Assembly (NCBI GenBank): GCA_964417875.1
Contig: CAYQJU010000028.1
Coordinates: 1-33,011, forward strand
DNA length: 33,011 nt
Source: ZC4RG30 sp964417875
GTDB taxonomy: Bacteria > Pseudomonadota > Gammaproteobacteria > Steroidobacterales > Steroidobacteraceae
Direction: 5' to 3'
Under the pieces are notes generated by a model. That model saw only the letters and a list, made by a program, of their open reading frames with translations, did no database searches and was not told the DNA's origin. Shown piece after piece: positions 6,979 through 16,324 of this stretch (the stretch's first letter is position 1; the number at the start of each line of letters is the position of its first letter). The position numbers and the translations under genes were made by a program.

Positions 6979-9900
6979 CGCCGATCCAGTCTGCCTGGCG
7001 CGGACCTTTGTCGGGCCGGTGTTCGCTGAAGATCCCGAGCCACGGGAAATACAGCGCGGTGCGCACCGGCTGCGGTCCCAGTGCTGCCGCCAGCCGCGCA
7101 TACAGTTCAAGCTGCGGCGCATAGCGCTGCATCTCGCGCGCGATGAATTCCTCAAGACCCGTGCCGGCATGCACACCGGTCTTGTAGTCGATGATCCATC
7201 GCATGCCCTCGGCGTCGACGAACATGCGATCGATGACCACATTGCGCAGTGTGCCGGCGACGAGGCCCGACAGCGGCACTTCGCTGGCATGCTGTGGATG
7301 CGGGCCGAACAGCAGCCAGCGTGCCCGCTCCTCATGCACCAGCTGCGCCAGCCGCGCGACGATGCGCCGCGCGGTGTCGCCGGCGGTGGCGGCATCGATG
7401 CCCTGCTCGCGCAGGCGTGCCTCGCAGGCCGCCTCGCGTCCGGGGATGCCATCGATGACCGCGGTGCCCAGTCGTGCCAGACGGTCCAGTTCCGCATGCA
7501 TCACGGTGCCCGCGGCGCGTGCCAGCGGACCCACCCAGGAGTACTCCACGTCCAGCGCCGCGTCGGCCTGCAGGCGGGCCAGCGACTGCGGCATGGGCAG
7601 CGCGGGCGGTGCCGGCGGCGTGAAGCCGGCAGCCACACGATGCCAGAGCATGCGCAATGGCCGGGGCGCAGGCTCGGTGGCTTCGGTTGCCGGCTGCGCG
7701 GCGTGGTCGTGCCCATAGTGATCGGCCACCGCGGGCCACAGCAGTTCGAGCAGCGAGTCGTTGCGCGGCCAGGGCCGGCCGTGCTTCTTCGTCACCGGCG
7801 CATGCCCGGAAAGATACAGCCTCAGCCGCGCACGCGTGGCGGCCACGTACAGCAGCCGCAATCGCTCATTGCGCGCGCGTTCGGACTGCAGGCGGCGGAT
7901 GTAGGCGGCCAGCGGATCGCTGGAGTTGGGCGTGCCGATGCTGCGCACGGCCAACAGCAGGTCGGTGCCGCCGCCGTCCTCTGGAAGTTCCAGCCAGCGC
8001 AGCAGCGGCGTGTCGTCGCGGCGTGGCGGACGTCCCATGCCGGGCACGAACACCACGTCCCATTCGAGGCCCTTGGCGTGATGGATGGTGAGGATCTCCA
8101 CCGCCCGTGCATCGGCGGCCTCGCTGCGGTCTTTCAGCCGCGCGGCCAGCGCCTGCAGCTGCGCAGGCCCGGGCCGTCCCTGCACCTGCTGCAGGCGGCG
8201 CAGCGCCAGCAGGTACTGCCGGCCGGCGGCAAGTTCGGTGGCGTCCTGGCAGGCGGCCTCGCCGCCCAGTGCCTGCCAGCAGCGCTCGATGCCCGTGGCC
8301 ACATCGAGGCTGCCGCGCGCCCGCCAGGCGGCCCGGAGGATCGGCCCGATGCGCCGCAGGCGCATTGCGCCATCCGCCGACAGCGCCGACAGCAGGTTCT
8401 CATCCTGCAGCACCTCGATCAGCGCGCCGCGGCCAGCGGCGTCGCCGAGCTTCAGCAGGTCATCGAGCAGCAGTCCGCAAGGAGGCGAACGCAGCACCGC
8501 CAGCCACGCGGTGCGATCCCCGGCGTCCAGCAGCGCCGAACCCAGCGCGGTCAGGTCGCGCACCACCGGGCGATCGGCCAGCGCGGCCAGGTCGACGCCC
8601 AGCGTCGCGATGCCGGCTGCATGAAGTGCGCGCAGCACCGGCGCGGCAACGCTGCGCGTCTGCACCAGCACCGCGATCGACAGATCCGGTTCTGCGGCCC
8701 GCAGGCGCGCGATCTCTTCCGCAATGGCGCGCGCCTCCTCCTCGCCGTCATCCTGCGCCTGCGGCCACAGCGTGACCGCAGCGGGCAGCCGTGCATCCAC
8801 GGGCCGCGCGTGTTCGGCGGCGAGGAAGGTGACGGCGGAACTGCGCAGGTCTTCCGCGCGCGGAAAGATGCGCACGAACGACGCGTTGACCCATTCCACC
8901 AGCTGCTGCTGCGAGCGGAAGTTGCGCGTCAGGTGCAGCGCCTCGAGGCGGATATGGCCCACGCCCTGGTTGCGCGTCTGCAGGAACAGCCCCACCTCCG
9001 AACCGCGGAACAGGTAGATGGACTGCATCGGATCGCCGACCAGGAACAGCGAGCGCGCATCACCGCGCTGCCATCCGGCAGTGAGCGCGCGCACCAGCTC
9101 GATCTGGTCCGGCGAGGTGTCCTGGCATTCATCCACCAGCAGGTGCGACACGCGCAAGGTCTGGCGCAGCGAATAGCCGGCCTCCTCGTCCAGCGACTGC
9201 AGCGCCTGGCGCGCCACGGCCGCCACTTCGCCGTGGTCCACCAGCGCGCGCTCGCGGAACACCAGTTTCAGCTGCGCCGCCGTCAGCATCAGGATGCGCG
9301 CCAGCGCGGTGATCGCCGCGTGCTCGCCATCATCCAGCTGCGGCGGCGGCAGGGCCCGCACCGCGCACAGCAGGCGCACCAGGTCCGGCCGCGCATCCAG
9401 TGCGTCGCGCCATGCCTGCCAGCGATCCTTCAGGGCACTGCGCTTCGGAAATCCATGGCTGACATTGATCGTCGCGCGCAGGCGGTCCTCGCTGCCCACC
9501 AGCAGCAGTTCGGCCAGCGCCTGCCAGCAGGGCAGGTCCACCGCATCGCTGCCCAGACGCGCATGCGCAGCCAGCCAGGCACACCAGTTGCCGACGCGCG
9601 GATGTCCGGCCTCCTCGCGGTTGCGTGCCGCGGCCGCGGCCATCTTCGCCGCCTCGGCCAGCCAGTCGGCCGGCAGGGCGTCGATGAGGCTTGCGAGGCT
9701 GGCCTGCACGATGCGCCGCATGCTCTGCTCCACGCGCGTGGCCAGGGACTCGGGCCGGTGCGCCACCAGCATCTGGAGCCAGCGATTGCGTCCCGGCAAC
9801 AGCCCGGCCAGCAGCTGCGCGGCGCGGTCCATGTTGTTGTCCAGGCGTCGCAGCAGGCGATCGATGTCGGCGTGGCTGGCCGCATCCAGGTCGCCCTCCT

Positions 9901-10489
9901 GCAAGGTGCGTCGCGCAGCTTCTGCATACAGCGCCGTGGCGTCGTCGACCACATGCAGGCTGGCCTGCATGCGTCCCAGCACCGGCATCGCGCGGGCCAG
10001 TTCCGCCGCCAGCGAGTCGATGGTCTGGATGCGCAGCCGCTGCGGCAGTTCCGCCTGCACCCAGCCGCGGCGCTGCGCCTGCGCCTGCACATCGGTGCGC
10101 AGCGAATGCCAGAGCTGCGGCTCGCTCTGCGCGCCCGGCAGGCGATCCTCCAGCGCGGCCAGCACGCGTTCGCGCATCTCGGCCGCGGCCTTGCGCGTGA
10201 AGGTGATGGCCAGCACTTCCTCGGGTTCATCGGCTGCAGCCAATGCGGCGAGGAAGCGCTGCGCGAGCACGGTGGTCTTGCCGGATCCGGCCGGTGCCTG
10301 CAGCTGGATGCTGCGGCGGATGTCGCGGGCGAGTCGCCGTGCTTCCGCATCGGAGGACGATGGCGTCGGCGCGCCGCCCCGCCCGGCGTCCCGGGCCCTG
10401 GCCGGATCGTTGCCATGGACCTCAGGCTGCCCGGCGCCCGTGGCCGGGTTCCGGCCTGCTCCAGCAGTGATATCGCGCGGCTCACGCAT
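6971..10489 (-). CDS. addA: AddA/RecB-like UvrD-family helicase-nuclease
   Basis: This is the large ATP-dependent helicase and nuclease of a double-strand-break end-processing complex (AddAB type). With the chosen ATG it has 1172 residues. It shows the SF1 motifs in order: Walker A QAPAGSGKTT near residues 65-74, F-T-R-K-A-A-A-E-M motif Ia, DECQD near 453, G-D-P-M-Q-S-I-Y motif III, the H-H-A-K-G-L-E-W motif, and Y-V-A-A-T-R-A-R motif VI. A C-terminal RecB-type nuclease follows, with M-H-A-E-L-D and I-I-D-Y-K-T-G. The start is uncertain: ATG 10489 overlaps the AddB-like stop by 8 nt, while ATG 10531 (GGAAGA upstream, 1186 residues) would overlap further. It follows the AddB-like gene and is convergent with gspN. 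Confidence 0.9.
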   Translation of the reverse strand: MREPRDITAGAGRNPATGAGQPEVHGNDPARARDAGRGGAPTPSSSDAEARRLARDIRRSIQLQAPAGSGKTTVLAQRFLAALAAADEPEEVLAITFTRKAAAEMRERVLAALEDRLPGAQSEPQLWHSLRTDVQAQAQRRGWVQAELPQRLRIQTIDSLAAELARAMPVLGRMQASLHVVDDATALYAEAARRTLQEGDLDAASHADIDRLLRRLDNNMDRAAQLLAGLLPGRNRWLQMLVAHRPESLATRVEQSMRRIVQASLASLIDALPADWLAEAAKMAAAAARNREEAGHPRVGNWCAWLAAHARLGSDAVDLPCWQALAELLLVGSEDRLRATINVSHGFPKRSALKDRWQAWRDALDARPDLVRLLCAVRALPPPQLDDGEHAAITALARILMLTAAQLKLVFRERALVDHGEVAAVARQALQSLDEEAGYSLRQTLRVSHLLVDECQDTSPDQIELVRALTAGWQRGDARSLFLVGDPMQSIYLFRGSEVGLFLQTRNQGVGHIRLEALHLTRNFRSQQQLVEWVNASFVRIFPRAEDLRSSAVTFLAAEHARPVDARLPAAVTLWPQAQDDGEEEARAIAEEIARLRAAEPDLSIAVLVQTRSVAAPVLRALHAAGIATLGVDLAALADRPVVRDLTALGSALLDAGDRTAWLAVLRSPPCGLLLDDLLKLGDAAGRGALIEVLQDENLLSALSADGAMRLRRIGPILRAAWRARGSLDVATGIERCWQALGGEAACQDATELAAGRQYLLALRRLQQVQGRPGPAQLQALAARLKDRSEAADARAVEILTIHHAKGLEWDVVFVPGMGRPPRRDDTPLLRWLELPEDGGGTDLLLAVRSIGTPNSSDPLAAYIRRLQSERARNERLRLLYVAATRARLRLYLSGHAPVTKKHGRPWPRNDSLLELLWPAVADHYGHDHAAQPATEATEPAPRPLRMLWHRVAAGFTPPAPPALPMPQSLARLQADAALDVEYSWVGPLARAAGTVMHAELDRLARLGTAVIDGIPGREAACEARLREQGIDAATAGDTARRIVARLAQLVHEERARWLLFGPHPQHASEVPLSGLVAGTLRNVVIDRMFVDAEGMRWIIDYKTGVHAGTGLEEFIAREMQRYAPQLELYARLAAALGPQPVRTALYFPWLGIFSEHRPDKGPRQADWIGAT

Positions 10490-13133
10490 CGGCCCGGGGC
10501 CCACTCGTGACTGCATCTTCGTCGTCTGCATCGAGGTCGTCTTCCGCGCCGGCGCGCCGGCACAATGCAGGCAGGTGGCAGCGACGGCATACGGTGCGAT
10601 CCAGCGTCAGCGTCGCCTCGCCGGACAGATGCTGCGCCATCAGCGCGACCAGCTGCTGCTGCCAATTCGCGGTCGCCTGCTGCCAGTCGTCGACCGCACG
10701 CAGCCGCGGCGCCGGTACGCCCTCGCGCGCAGTGACGCCGGCGAACTCCGGCTCGGCAGGATGCAGGTTCAGCAGCACCGCGCTCACCACCGGCCGGCCC
10801 TGCTGCGCCAGTGCCGTGGCATACAGCGCCAGCTGCAGCGGCTGCAGCACCGCCTCATGCAGCCCGATCCGTCCGGGCGCGCCGCTCTTGTAGTCGATCA
10901 GCACCGCGTCATCGCCGATGCGATCGATGCGATCGATGCGCAGCGCCACGCGGGCGCCTGCGCCCTGCCATTGCGCGGACTGCTCGTTGTGTTCGACGGT
11001 GAACGGCAGCCGCGCGCGTTCCAGCCGCAGCACGCCGCGCACCGTGCGCAGCGCGCGTTCACGCTCGCGCCCGAGCACGGCGGGCGACAGCCACCGCGCC
11101 GATGGCGTCTCGCGCAGCGCAACTTCCCAGCACAGCGACACCAGGTCTGCCTCGCTGGTCTCATCCAGCGCCAGCAGCCGCTGCTGGTCGCGCAGCTGCT
11201 GCCACAGTTCCTGCAGCAGCCGATGCAGCAGCCGGCCGCGCAGCGACGGCGGCACGCCCTGCGACAGCAGCGGCGGTGGTTCGGCGCCGAGGCGCCACTG
11301 CGCCTGTGCGCGGAATGCACAGGCCTGCTGCGCGACCAGGCGCGAGGTGCCGCCGGGCAGCAGCGGAATATCCTCCGCGCGCGCACCGTCACCGGTCCCG
11401 CACGCCATCGGCCTCAACGCCTGGTCACTGGCCTCGTGCGAAAGTCCCGCGACGGGCGCCGGCCACACTGCCTCGCAGTCCAGCCACAGCGCAGCCTCGC
11501 CTGCCAACGCCGCGGGACGATGCACCAGATCGCCCTCGCGCAGCGCGTGGCTGAGCACCAGCTCACCGGCGCGCGCCTGCCAGCAGCGCAGCGCCCACAG
11601 GGCCTGCTCGCGCCGTTGCGTTGCACCGGATTCGGGCCATTGCGCCTGGCGCTGTTCGGCCAGCGGCACCCAGGGATCCGGCCGCGGCGCGGCCGGCCAG
11701 CGGCTTTCGGCCAGTCCCAGCACCCAGATGCCGTCGTGGGCCGCCACCGGATCGGCAAGGCTCGCGGTCAATGTGATGGCCGCATCGGCGCTGGCGGCCT
11801 GGTGGCGCGCCTGCGTCGCCAGGCGTCGCAGACGGGCCAGCGCCGAAGGCAGCGACAGGGGCGGCAATACGGCGTCCAGCGAGGCGAACTCATCCAGCAG
11901 CGCATTCCATCGCGTCAGTCGCTGCTGCTCGCGCGAATCCAGCGGCGCGGCGCGCGCGAATGCGGCCGCGTCGAGCACGGTGGTGAAGCGTCGCGCCCAT
12001 TCGGTGGCGGCAAGGCGACCGCCGCTGCCGAGGCTCTGCAGCGCGGCGCTGAACCATGCCGTGAGCCCACCGGCTGCCGGCTCGCGCGCGGCCAGCCCTT
12101 GCAGCGCGCCCAGCAGGCCTTCGCGCGGCCAGCGCGCCAGGCCCTGCTCGGCAAGCCAGGCGGCCAGCCGCAGTCGCGGCGCATCCTCACCGATGCCGAA
12201 ATAGGGACTGCGCAGCAGCGCCTGCAACGCGGCGATGTCGATGTCGTCGCTGCCGGCCAGTTCCAGCACCGCCAGCGCATCGGCCGCCAGCGCCTGGTGC
12301 AGCAGCGGTTCTCCGCCCTCCACCGCCAGCCAGCGTGCCTGCTCGTTCTCCTCGAGTGCGGCGCCGCCGGACAAGGCGCGCCACAGCATCGCGGCCTGGA
12401 TGGACAGTGACGGTTCGATGCAGGCGGACATCACCAGCAGGCGCGCACCGCGGTCACGCTCGACATGCGCCCGGCACCAGGCGGCGCAGGCGGCAAGTTC
12501 CTGCTCCAGATCCACCGCGCGCAACCGCTGCACGGATGCGGCCTGCCGATCACCTGATGGCAGCAGCAGTGTTTCGCCTGGCCAGCATCGCGAGCCCAGC
12601 GCCGCCTGCAGCGCGGTGAGGCTGCGCTCGCCGGCGATGCGTGGCGCGCGCACCTGTTCGAGGAATCCCAGCGCATCGGCGCCGGCCAGCCGCAATGACA
12701 GCAGGCCGCGGGCCTGGCATTCGCGCCGCACCGCCTGCAATGCGCGCGCGAACAGGGATTCCTCCCGTCCCAGCGCCAGCCGTTGCGGATCGATGCCGGC
12801 CTGCGTGGCGCGTGCGGCCGCCAGCATCATCGCGCCGGCGTGCTGCGTCAGGCTGGTGGCGTCTTCGTCCTCGTGGGCCAGCTGCGCCAGCACCGATTCC
12901 CACAGCGCGCGTTCCTGGCTGGCGTCGAGCAGCTGTGCCGGTGCAGCGGCGCCACGTTGTGCGGCCTCGCGCCACTGGCGCGTCAGCCAGGCCTCCCAGG
13001 TGTGTATCGAAGGCGAACTCCATACCGCGCTGCCGGCCGCCAGCTGCCGTCGCGCCCATGCCAGGCGCAGTGCCGCGGCACGATGCCGGTCCGGAACGAT
13101 GAGGTCGCGACCCTCTTCCAGGGCGGCGACCAA
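10482..13133 (-). CDS. AddB-like PD-(D/E)XK nuclease ('probable DNA repair protein' type)
   Basis: This 883-residue product is the partner of the AddA-like helicase. The N-terminal half has a degenerate helicase fold (I-V-P-D-R-H-R near the start) with no Walker A. The C-terminal half has a RecB-type nuclease with V-L-I-D-Y-K-S-G and an iron-sulfur-type cysteine set: one Cys in Q-A-C-A-F-R before the nuclease and three in V-C-R-R-C-H-L-P-A-L-C-R-R near the end, as in AddB. It belongs to the beta/gammaproteobacterial AddB-like family often annotated only as a probable DNA repair protein. No ATG or GTG lies upstream in frame. The start is TTG at 13133, 38 nt after the aminotransferase stop, with CTGGA seven bases upstream. 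Confidence 0.85.
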   Translation of the reverse strand: MVAALEEGRDLIVPDRHRAAALRLAWARRQLAAGSAVWSSPSIHTWEAWLTRQWREAAQRGAAAPAQLLDASQERALWESVLAQLAHEDEDATSLTQHAGAMMLAAARATQAGIDPQRLALGREESLFARALQAVRRECQARGLLSLRLAGADALGFLEQVRAPRIAGERSLTALQAALGSRCWPGETLLLPSGDRQAASVQRLRAVDLEQELAACAAWCRAHVERDRGARLLVMSACIEPSLSIQAAMLWRALSGGAALEENEQARWLAVEGGEPLLHQALAADALAVLELAGSDDIDIAALQALLRSPYFGIGEDAPRLRLAAWLAEQGLARWPREGLLGALQGLAAREPAAGGLTAWFSAALQSLGSGGRLAATEWARRFTTVLDAAAFARAAPLDSREQQRLTRWNALLDEFASLDAVLPPLSLPSALARLRRLATQARHQAASADAAITLTASLADPVAAHDGIWVLGLAESRWPAAPRPDPWVPLAEQRQAQWPESGATQRREQALWALRCWQARAGELVLSHALREGDLVHRPAALAGEAALWLDCEAVWPAPVAGLSHEASDQALRPMACGTGDGARAEDIPLLPGGTSRLVAQQACAFRAQAQWRLGAEPPPLLSQGVPPSLRGRLLHRLLQELWQQLRDQQRLLALDETSEADLVSLCWEVALRETPSARWLSPAVLGRERERALRTVRGVLRLERARLPFTVEHNEQSAQWQGAGARVALRIDRIDRIGDDAVLIDYKSGAPGRIGLHEAVLQPLQLALYATALAQQGRPVVSAVLLNLHPAEPEFAGVTAREGVPAPRLRAVDDWQQATANWQQQLVALMAQHLSGEATLTLDRTVCRRCHLPALCRRAGAEDDLDADDEDAVTSGPRADA

Positions 13134-13170
13134 TGCGGAGTCCAGCGCCGTGATATGCGTGCCCGCTTGC

Positions 13171-14457
13171 CTATTTGAAGCGTGCGGTGGCGTTCACCAC
13201 CCGGCCGCTGCCGCCCTGCGAGCGCGCGCCATGGCGAGCGGACCAGGCTTCCAGCTGCGACTCGATGCGCTGGAACACGGTCTGCAGCGTGGAAGGATCG
13301 GGCAGGATGGTGGTGCGGAAATGGTTCTGGTAGGGCACGTTGAAGGCGCTGCCCGGCGTCACCAGCACATGTTTTTCTTCGAGCAGTTCAAGCGCGAACT
13401 GCTGGTCATTGAATTCGGGCAGTGCATCGGTGCGCACCTCGACGAAGGCATACATCGATCCGCTGGGTGGCGTCAGGCGCAGGAAGCGGCTCTGCGACAC
13501 CGCATCGATCACCGCGCGGCGCGACTCATACAGTCTTCCGCCCGGCGCGGTCAGGTCGAGGATGCTCTGGTAGCCGCCCAGCGCCGCATGCACCGCATGC
13601 TGTGCCGGCACGCTGGCGCACATGCGCATCGAGCTGAGCAGTTCCATTGCCGCAAGGTAATCACCGGCACGCTCCACCGCGCCCGAGAAGCTCACCCAGC
13701 CGACGCGATAGCCGGCGGCGCGGTACACCTTCGACAGTCCTGAGAAGGTGGCGCACAGCGTGTCGCGCACCAGCGAGGCGACGGGCACGAACTGCACGCC
13801 GTCATAGGTGATGCCGTCGTAGATCTCGTCGCTGAACACCACCAGCTGGTGCTTCTCGGCCAGCCGCGCGATGCGCTCGAGCACCTCGCGCGGATACACC
13901 GCGCCGGTGGGATTGTTCGGGTTGATCAGCACCAGCGCGCGCGTGCGCGGCGTGATCAGCGCTTCCATGTCCTGCGGATCGGGGATGAAGCGGTTCTCCG
14001 GCCGGCAGGGGTAGTGCACGGCCTTGCCGCCATTGAGCGTCACCGCGGCGGTCCACAGCGGATAGTCCGGTGCCGGTACCAGCACTTCATCACCGGCGGA
14101 CAGCAGCGCGCGCAGCGTCTGGTCGATCAGCTCGGAAGTGCCATTGCCGATGAAGATGTTCTCGGTGGTGCCGCCCTGCACGCCGCGGTTCTGCTGCTGC
14201 AGCAGGATGGCCTCGCGCGCCGGATACACGCCCTTCTGGTAGGCATAGCCTTCGGATGCGACCAGGTTCTGCACCAGCGCCAGGCGCAGGATCTCCGGCG
14301 TGCGGAAACCATAGGCACCGGGATTGCCGATGTTCAGCGAGATGATCTCGTAACCCTGCCGCTCCAGCTCGATCGCGCGGCGCGCCAGCGCTCCGCGGAT
14401 CTCGTAGCGCACGTGTTTCAGGGACTGGCTGGGCTTGATGCTGGCGTCGGGTTTCAT
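13171..14457 (-). CDS. alaA: PLP-dependent aminotransferase (alanine/aspartate type, AlaA-like)
   Basis: This is a class I/II fold-type I aminotransferase that would exchange amino groups between alanine or aspartate and 2-oxo acids. Visible family segments are I-G-N-P-G early, Y-P-L-W-T-A-A-V, the PNNPTGAVYP motif, V-F-S-D-E-I-Y-D, and the PLP lysine in F-S-G-L-S-K-V-Y-R-A-A-G-Y-R-V-G-W. The R-x-A-G-Y-R-x-G-W form and N-terminal K-H-V-R-Y-E-I-R-G resemble the AlaA branch. It is 428 residues against about 405 for E. coli AlaA, with a basic C-terminal tail of about 20 residues. It is divergent from etfB, and the AddB-like gene follows on the same strand after 37 nt. The precise substrate is inferred. 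Confidence 0.88.
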   Translation of the reverse strand: MKPDASIKPSQSLKHVRYEIRGALARRAIELERQGYEIISLNIGNPGAYGFRTPEILRLALVQNLVASEGYAYQKGVYPAREAILLQQQNRGVQGGTTENIFIGNGTSELIDQTLRALLSAGDEVLVPAPDYPLWTAAVTLNGGKAVHYPCRPENRFIPDPQDMEALITPRTRALVLINPNNPTGAVYPREVLERIARLAEKHQLVVFSDEIYDGITYDGVQFVPVASLVRDTLCATFSGLSKVYRAAGYRVGWVSFSGAVERAGDYLAAMELLSSMRMCASVPAQHAVHAALGGYQSILDLTAPGGRLYESRRAVIDAVSQSRFLRLTPPSGSMYAFVEVRTDALPEFNDQQFALELLEEKHVLVTPGSAFNVPYQNHFRTTILPDPSTLQTVFQRIESQLEAWSARHGARSQGGSGRVVNATARFK

Positions 14458-14500
14458 TGCGGAAGTTTAGCCCCCTGCCTGCCCCCCAGCCATATGGCCG

Positions 14501-14506
14501 TATACT
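14501..14506 (+). promoter_or_regulatory. Candidate -10 element for etfBA
   Basis: TATACT lies 40 nt before the etfB ATG in the 89-nt divergent gap with the aminotransferase gene. No good -35 is visible 16-18 nt upstream, where the sequence is C-rich, so this is weak. Confidence 0.3.
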
Positions 14507-14546
14507 GCGCGCCCCGATCCGTCTCGCAAAACGTACGAAATAGCCG

Positions 14547-15296
14547 ATGAAACGCATCCTTGTGCCCGTAAAACGCGTGGTCGACTTCAACATTCGCATC
14601 CGCGTAAAACCTGATAACTCGGGTGTCATGACCGAAGGGGTCAAGCAGAGCCTGAATCCCTTCGACGAAATTGCGCTCGAAGAAGCCCTGCGCCTGCGCG
14701 AAAAAGGCCTCGCCGAAGAAGTGGTGGTGGCCTCCATCGGCCCCGCCGAGGTGCAGAACCAGCTGCGCACCGCGCTGGCCATGGGCGCCGACCGCGCGCT
14801 GCTGGTCAGCACCGATGCACCGCTCGAGCCACTGGATGCCGCGCGCACCCTGCTGAAGCTGGTGGAGCGCGAGTCACCGCTGCTGGTGCTGATGGGCAAG
14901 CAGGCCATCGACGATGACAACAACCAGACCGGCCAGATGCTGGCGGCATTGTGGAACCGTCCGCAGGCCACCTTTGCCTCGAAGCTGGAACTGGCCGAAG
15001 GCAGCGCGCGCGTGACGCGCGAGATCGATGCGGGCCTCGAGACCATCGAGGTGGACCTGCCGGCGGTGGTCACCGCCGACCTGCGGCTGAACGAGCCGCG
15101 TTTCGTGAAGCTGCCGGAGATCATCAAGGCGAAGAAGAAGCCGCTGGAAACGCTCGACCTGGCAGCGCTGGGTATCACGCCGAAGCCGCGCCTGAAGGCG
15201 GTGCACTATGCGCCCCCCGCCGGCCGCCTGAAGGGCACGATGGTCAAGGACGTGGATGAACTGCTGGCGCAGCTGGGCGCCAAGGGGCTGGTCTGA
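14547..15296 (+). CDS. etfB: Electron transfer flavoprotein beta subunit
   Basis: EtfB and EtfA form a soluble FAD/AMP heterodimer that carries electrons from acyl-CoA dehydrogenases to ETF:quinone oxidoreductase. The 249-residue product begins MKRILVPVKRVVDFN, the family opening. It has the N-P-F-D-E-I-A-L-E-E-A segment, the AMP-binding A-L-A-M-G-A-D-R-A, the G-K-Q-A-I-D-D-D-x-N-Q-T-G motif, and the recognition-loop region V-T-A-D-L-R-L-N-E-P-R. The length is typical. The ribosome site before ATG 14547 is weak (GAAATAGCCG). The gene overlaps etfA by one base (TGATG). Confidence 0.97.
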   Translation: MKRILVPVKRVVDFNIRIRVKPDNSGVMTEGVKQSLNPFDEIALEEALRLREKGLAEEVVVASIGPAEVQNQLRTALAMGADRALLVSTDAPLEPLDAARTLLKLVERESPLLVLMGKQAIDDDNNQTGQMLAALWNRPQATFASKLELAEGSARVTREIDAGLETIEVDLPAVVTADLRLNEPRFVKLPEIIKAKKKPLETLDLAALGITPKPRLKAVHYAPPAGRLKGTMVKDVDELLAQLGAKGLV

Positions 15297-16252
15297 TGGC
15301 GCACATCCTGGTCATTGCCGAACATGACGGCGAACATCTCTCGCATGCCACCGCGCGCGCGGTGCGTTGCGCGCAGGACATCGGTGGCGAGATCGAAGTC
15401 GCCGTCGCCGGTGCCGAAGTGGCCGCCATCGCCGCGGCCGCCGCACGCCTCGCCGGCGTGACGCGCGTGCACACGCTGCAGCATGCGGCCAACTCGCCGC
15501 CGCTGGCCGCCGTGCTCGCGCCCCAGTTTGCCGAACTGGCGCGCGGTGCCTCGCATGTGCTGGCGCCCTCCACCACCTTCGGCAAGGACCTGCTGCCGCG
15601 CATCGCCGCGCTGCTGGACGTTCCAGCCATCAGCGATGTGATGGCGGTGGAATCCCCCACCCGCTTCCGCCGCCCGATCTATGCCGGCAATGCCATCCTG
15701 ACCGTCGAGGCCGAAGGCGTGGCGCCGATCGCAGCGACCGTGCGCACCGCCTCCTATGAGGCGGTCGGCGACCAGGATGCGCCCGCGCCGGTCGAGGCGG
15801 CTTCGGTGGCGGCCCCTGCGGTGACGCACACCCGCCACATCGCACTGCATTCCCAGGGGGGCGATCGCCCCGACCTGCAGAGCGCACAGCGCGTGGTCTC
15901 CGGCGGCCGTGCTCTGGGCAGCGCGGAGAAGTTCCAGCTGGTGCATGAACTGGCCGATGTGCTGGGCGCTGCCGTGGGCGCCTCGCGTGCGGCGGTGGAT
16001 GCCGGCTATGCCCCCAACGACCTGCAGGTGGGCCAGACCGGCAAGATCATCGCCCCGGAGCTGTACATCGCGCTCGGGATCTCCGGCGCAATCCAGCACA
16101 TGACCGGCATCAAGGACGCCCGCGTCATCGTCGCGATCAACAAGGACGCCGATGCGCCCATCTTCGAAGCCGCCGACTATGGACTGGTGGGTGACCTGTT
16201 CGAGGTGGTGCCGAAGCTGATCGAGGGACTGAAGCGGCGGCAGGCCGGCTGA
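15296..16252 (+). CDS. etfA: Electron transfer flavoprotein alpha subunit
   Basis: This 318-residue partner of EtfB binds FAD. The C-terminal FAD domain is clear: V-V-S-G-G-R-A-L, G-A-A-V-G-A-S-R-A-A-V-D-A-G, Q-V-G-Q-T-G-K-I-I-A-P-E-L-Y, A-L-G-I-S-G-A-I-Q-H, and A-I-N-K-D-A-D-A-P-I-F near the end. The N-terminal domain starts MAHILVIAEHDG. Start and stop of the pair share one base. An 11-bp hairpin follows six bases after the stop. Confidence 0.97.
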   Translation: MAHILVIAEHDGEHLSHATARAVRCAQDIGGEIEVAVAGAEVAAIAAAAARLAGVTRVHTLQHAANSPPLAAVLAPQFAELARGASHVLAPSTTFGKDLLPRIAALLDVPAISDVMAVESPTRFRRPIYAGNAILTVEAEGVAPIAATVRTASYEAVGDQDAPAPVEAASVAAPAVTHTRHIALHSQGGDRPDLQSAQRVVSGGRALGSAEKFQLVHELADVLGAAVGASRAAVDAGYAPNDLQVGQTGKIIAPELYIALGISGAIQHMTGIKDARVIVAINKDADAPIFEAADYGLVGDLFEVVPKLIEGLKRRQAG

Positions 16253-16257
16253 AACAG

Positions 16258-16282
16258 GAAGGGCGGCCAGTGGCCGCCCTTC
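16258..16282. terminator. Hairpin between convergent etfA and TPR genes, likely bidirectional terminator
   Basis: A perfect 11-bp stem (GAAGGGCGGCC, loop AGT, GGCCGCCCTTC) lies between the etfA stop at 16252 and the convergent TPR-gene stop at 16325. Position and symmetry suit a terminator for both genes. Neither side has a true run of T, so efficiency is uncertain. Confidence 0.6.
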
Positions 16283-16324
16283 TGCTCTGTGCAGCAGCCT
16301 TGACGCTGCTGCCGGTGTGGAGGA

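Noticed and set aside
6932..12410. Very long open frames on the plus strand opposite the addA-like and addB-like genes (over 1000 codons each).
   Set aside because: They are antisense shadows caused by high G+C and few stops; their translations are Arg/Ala/Gln-rich with no motifs, while the minus strand has complete helicase and nuclease motifs.
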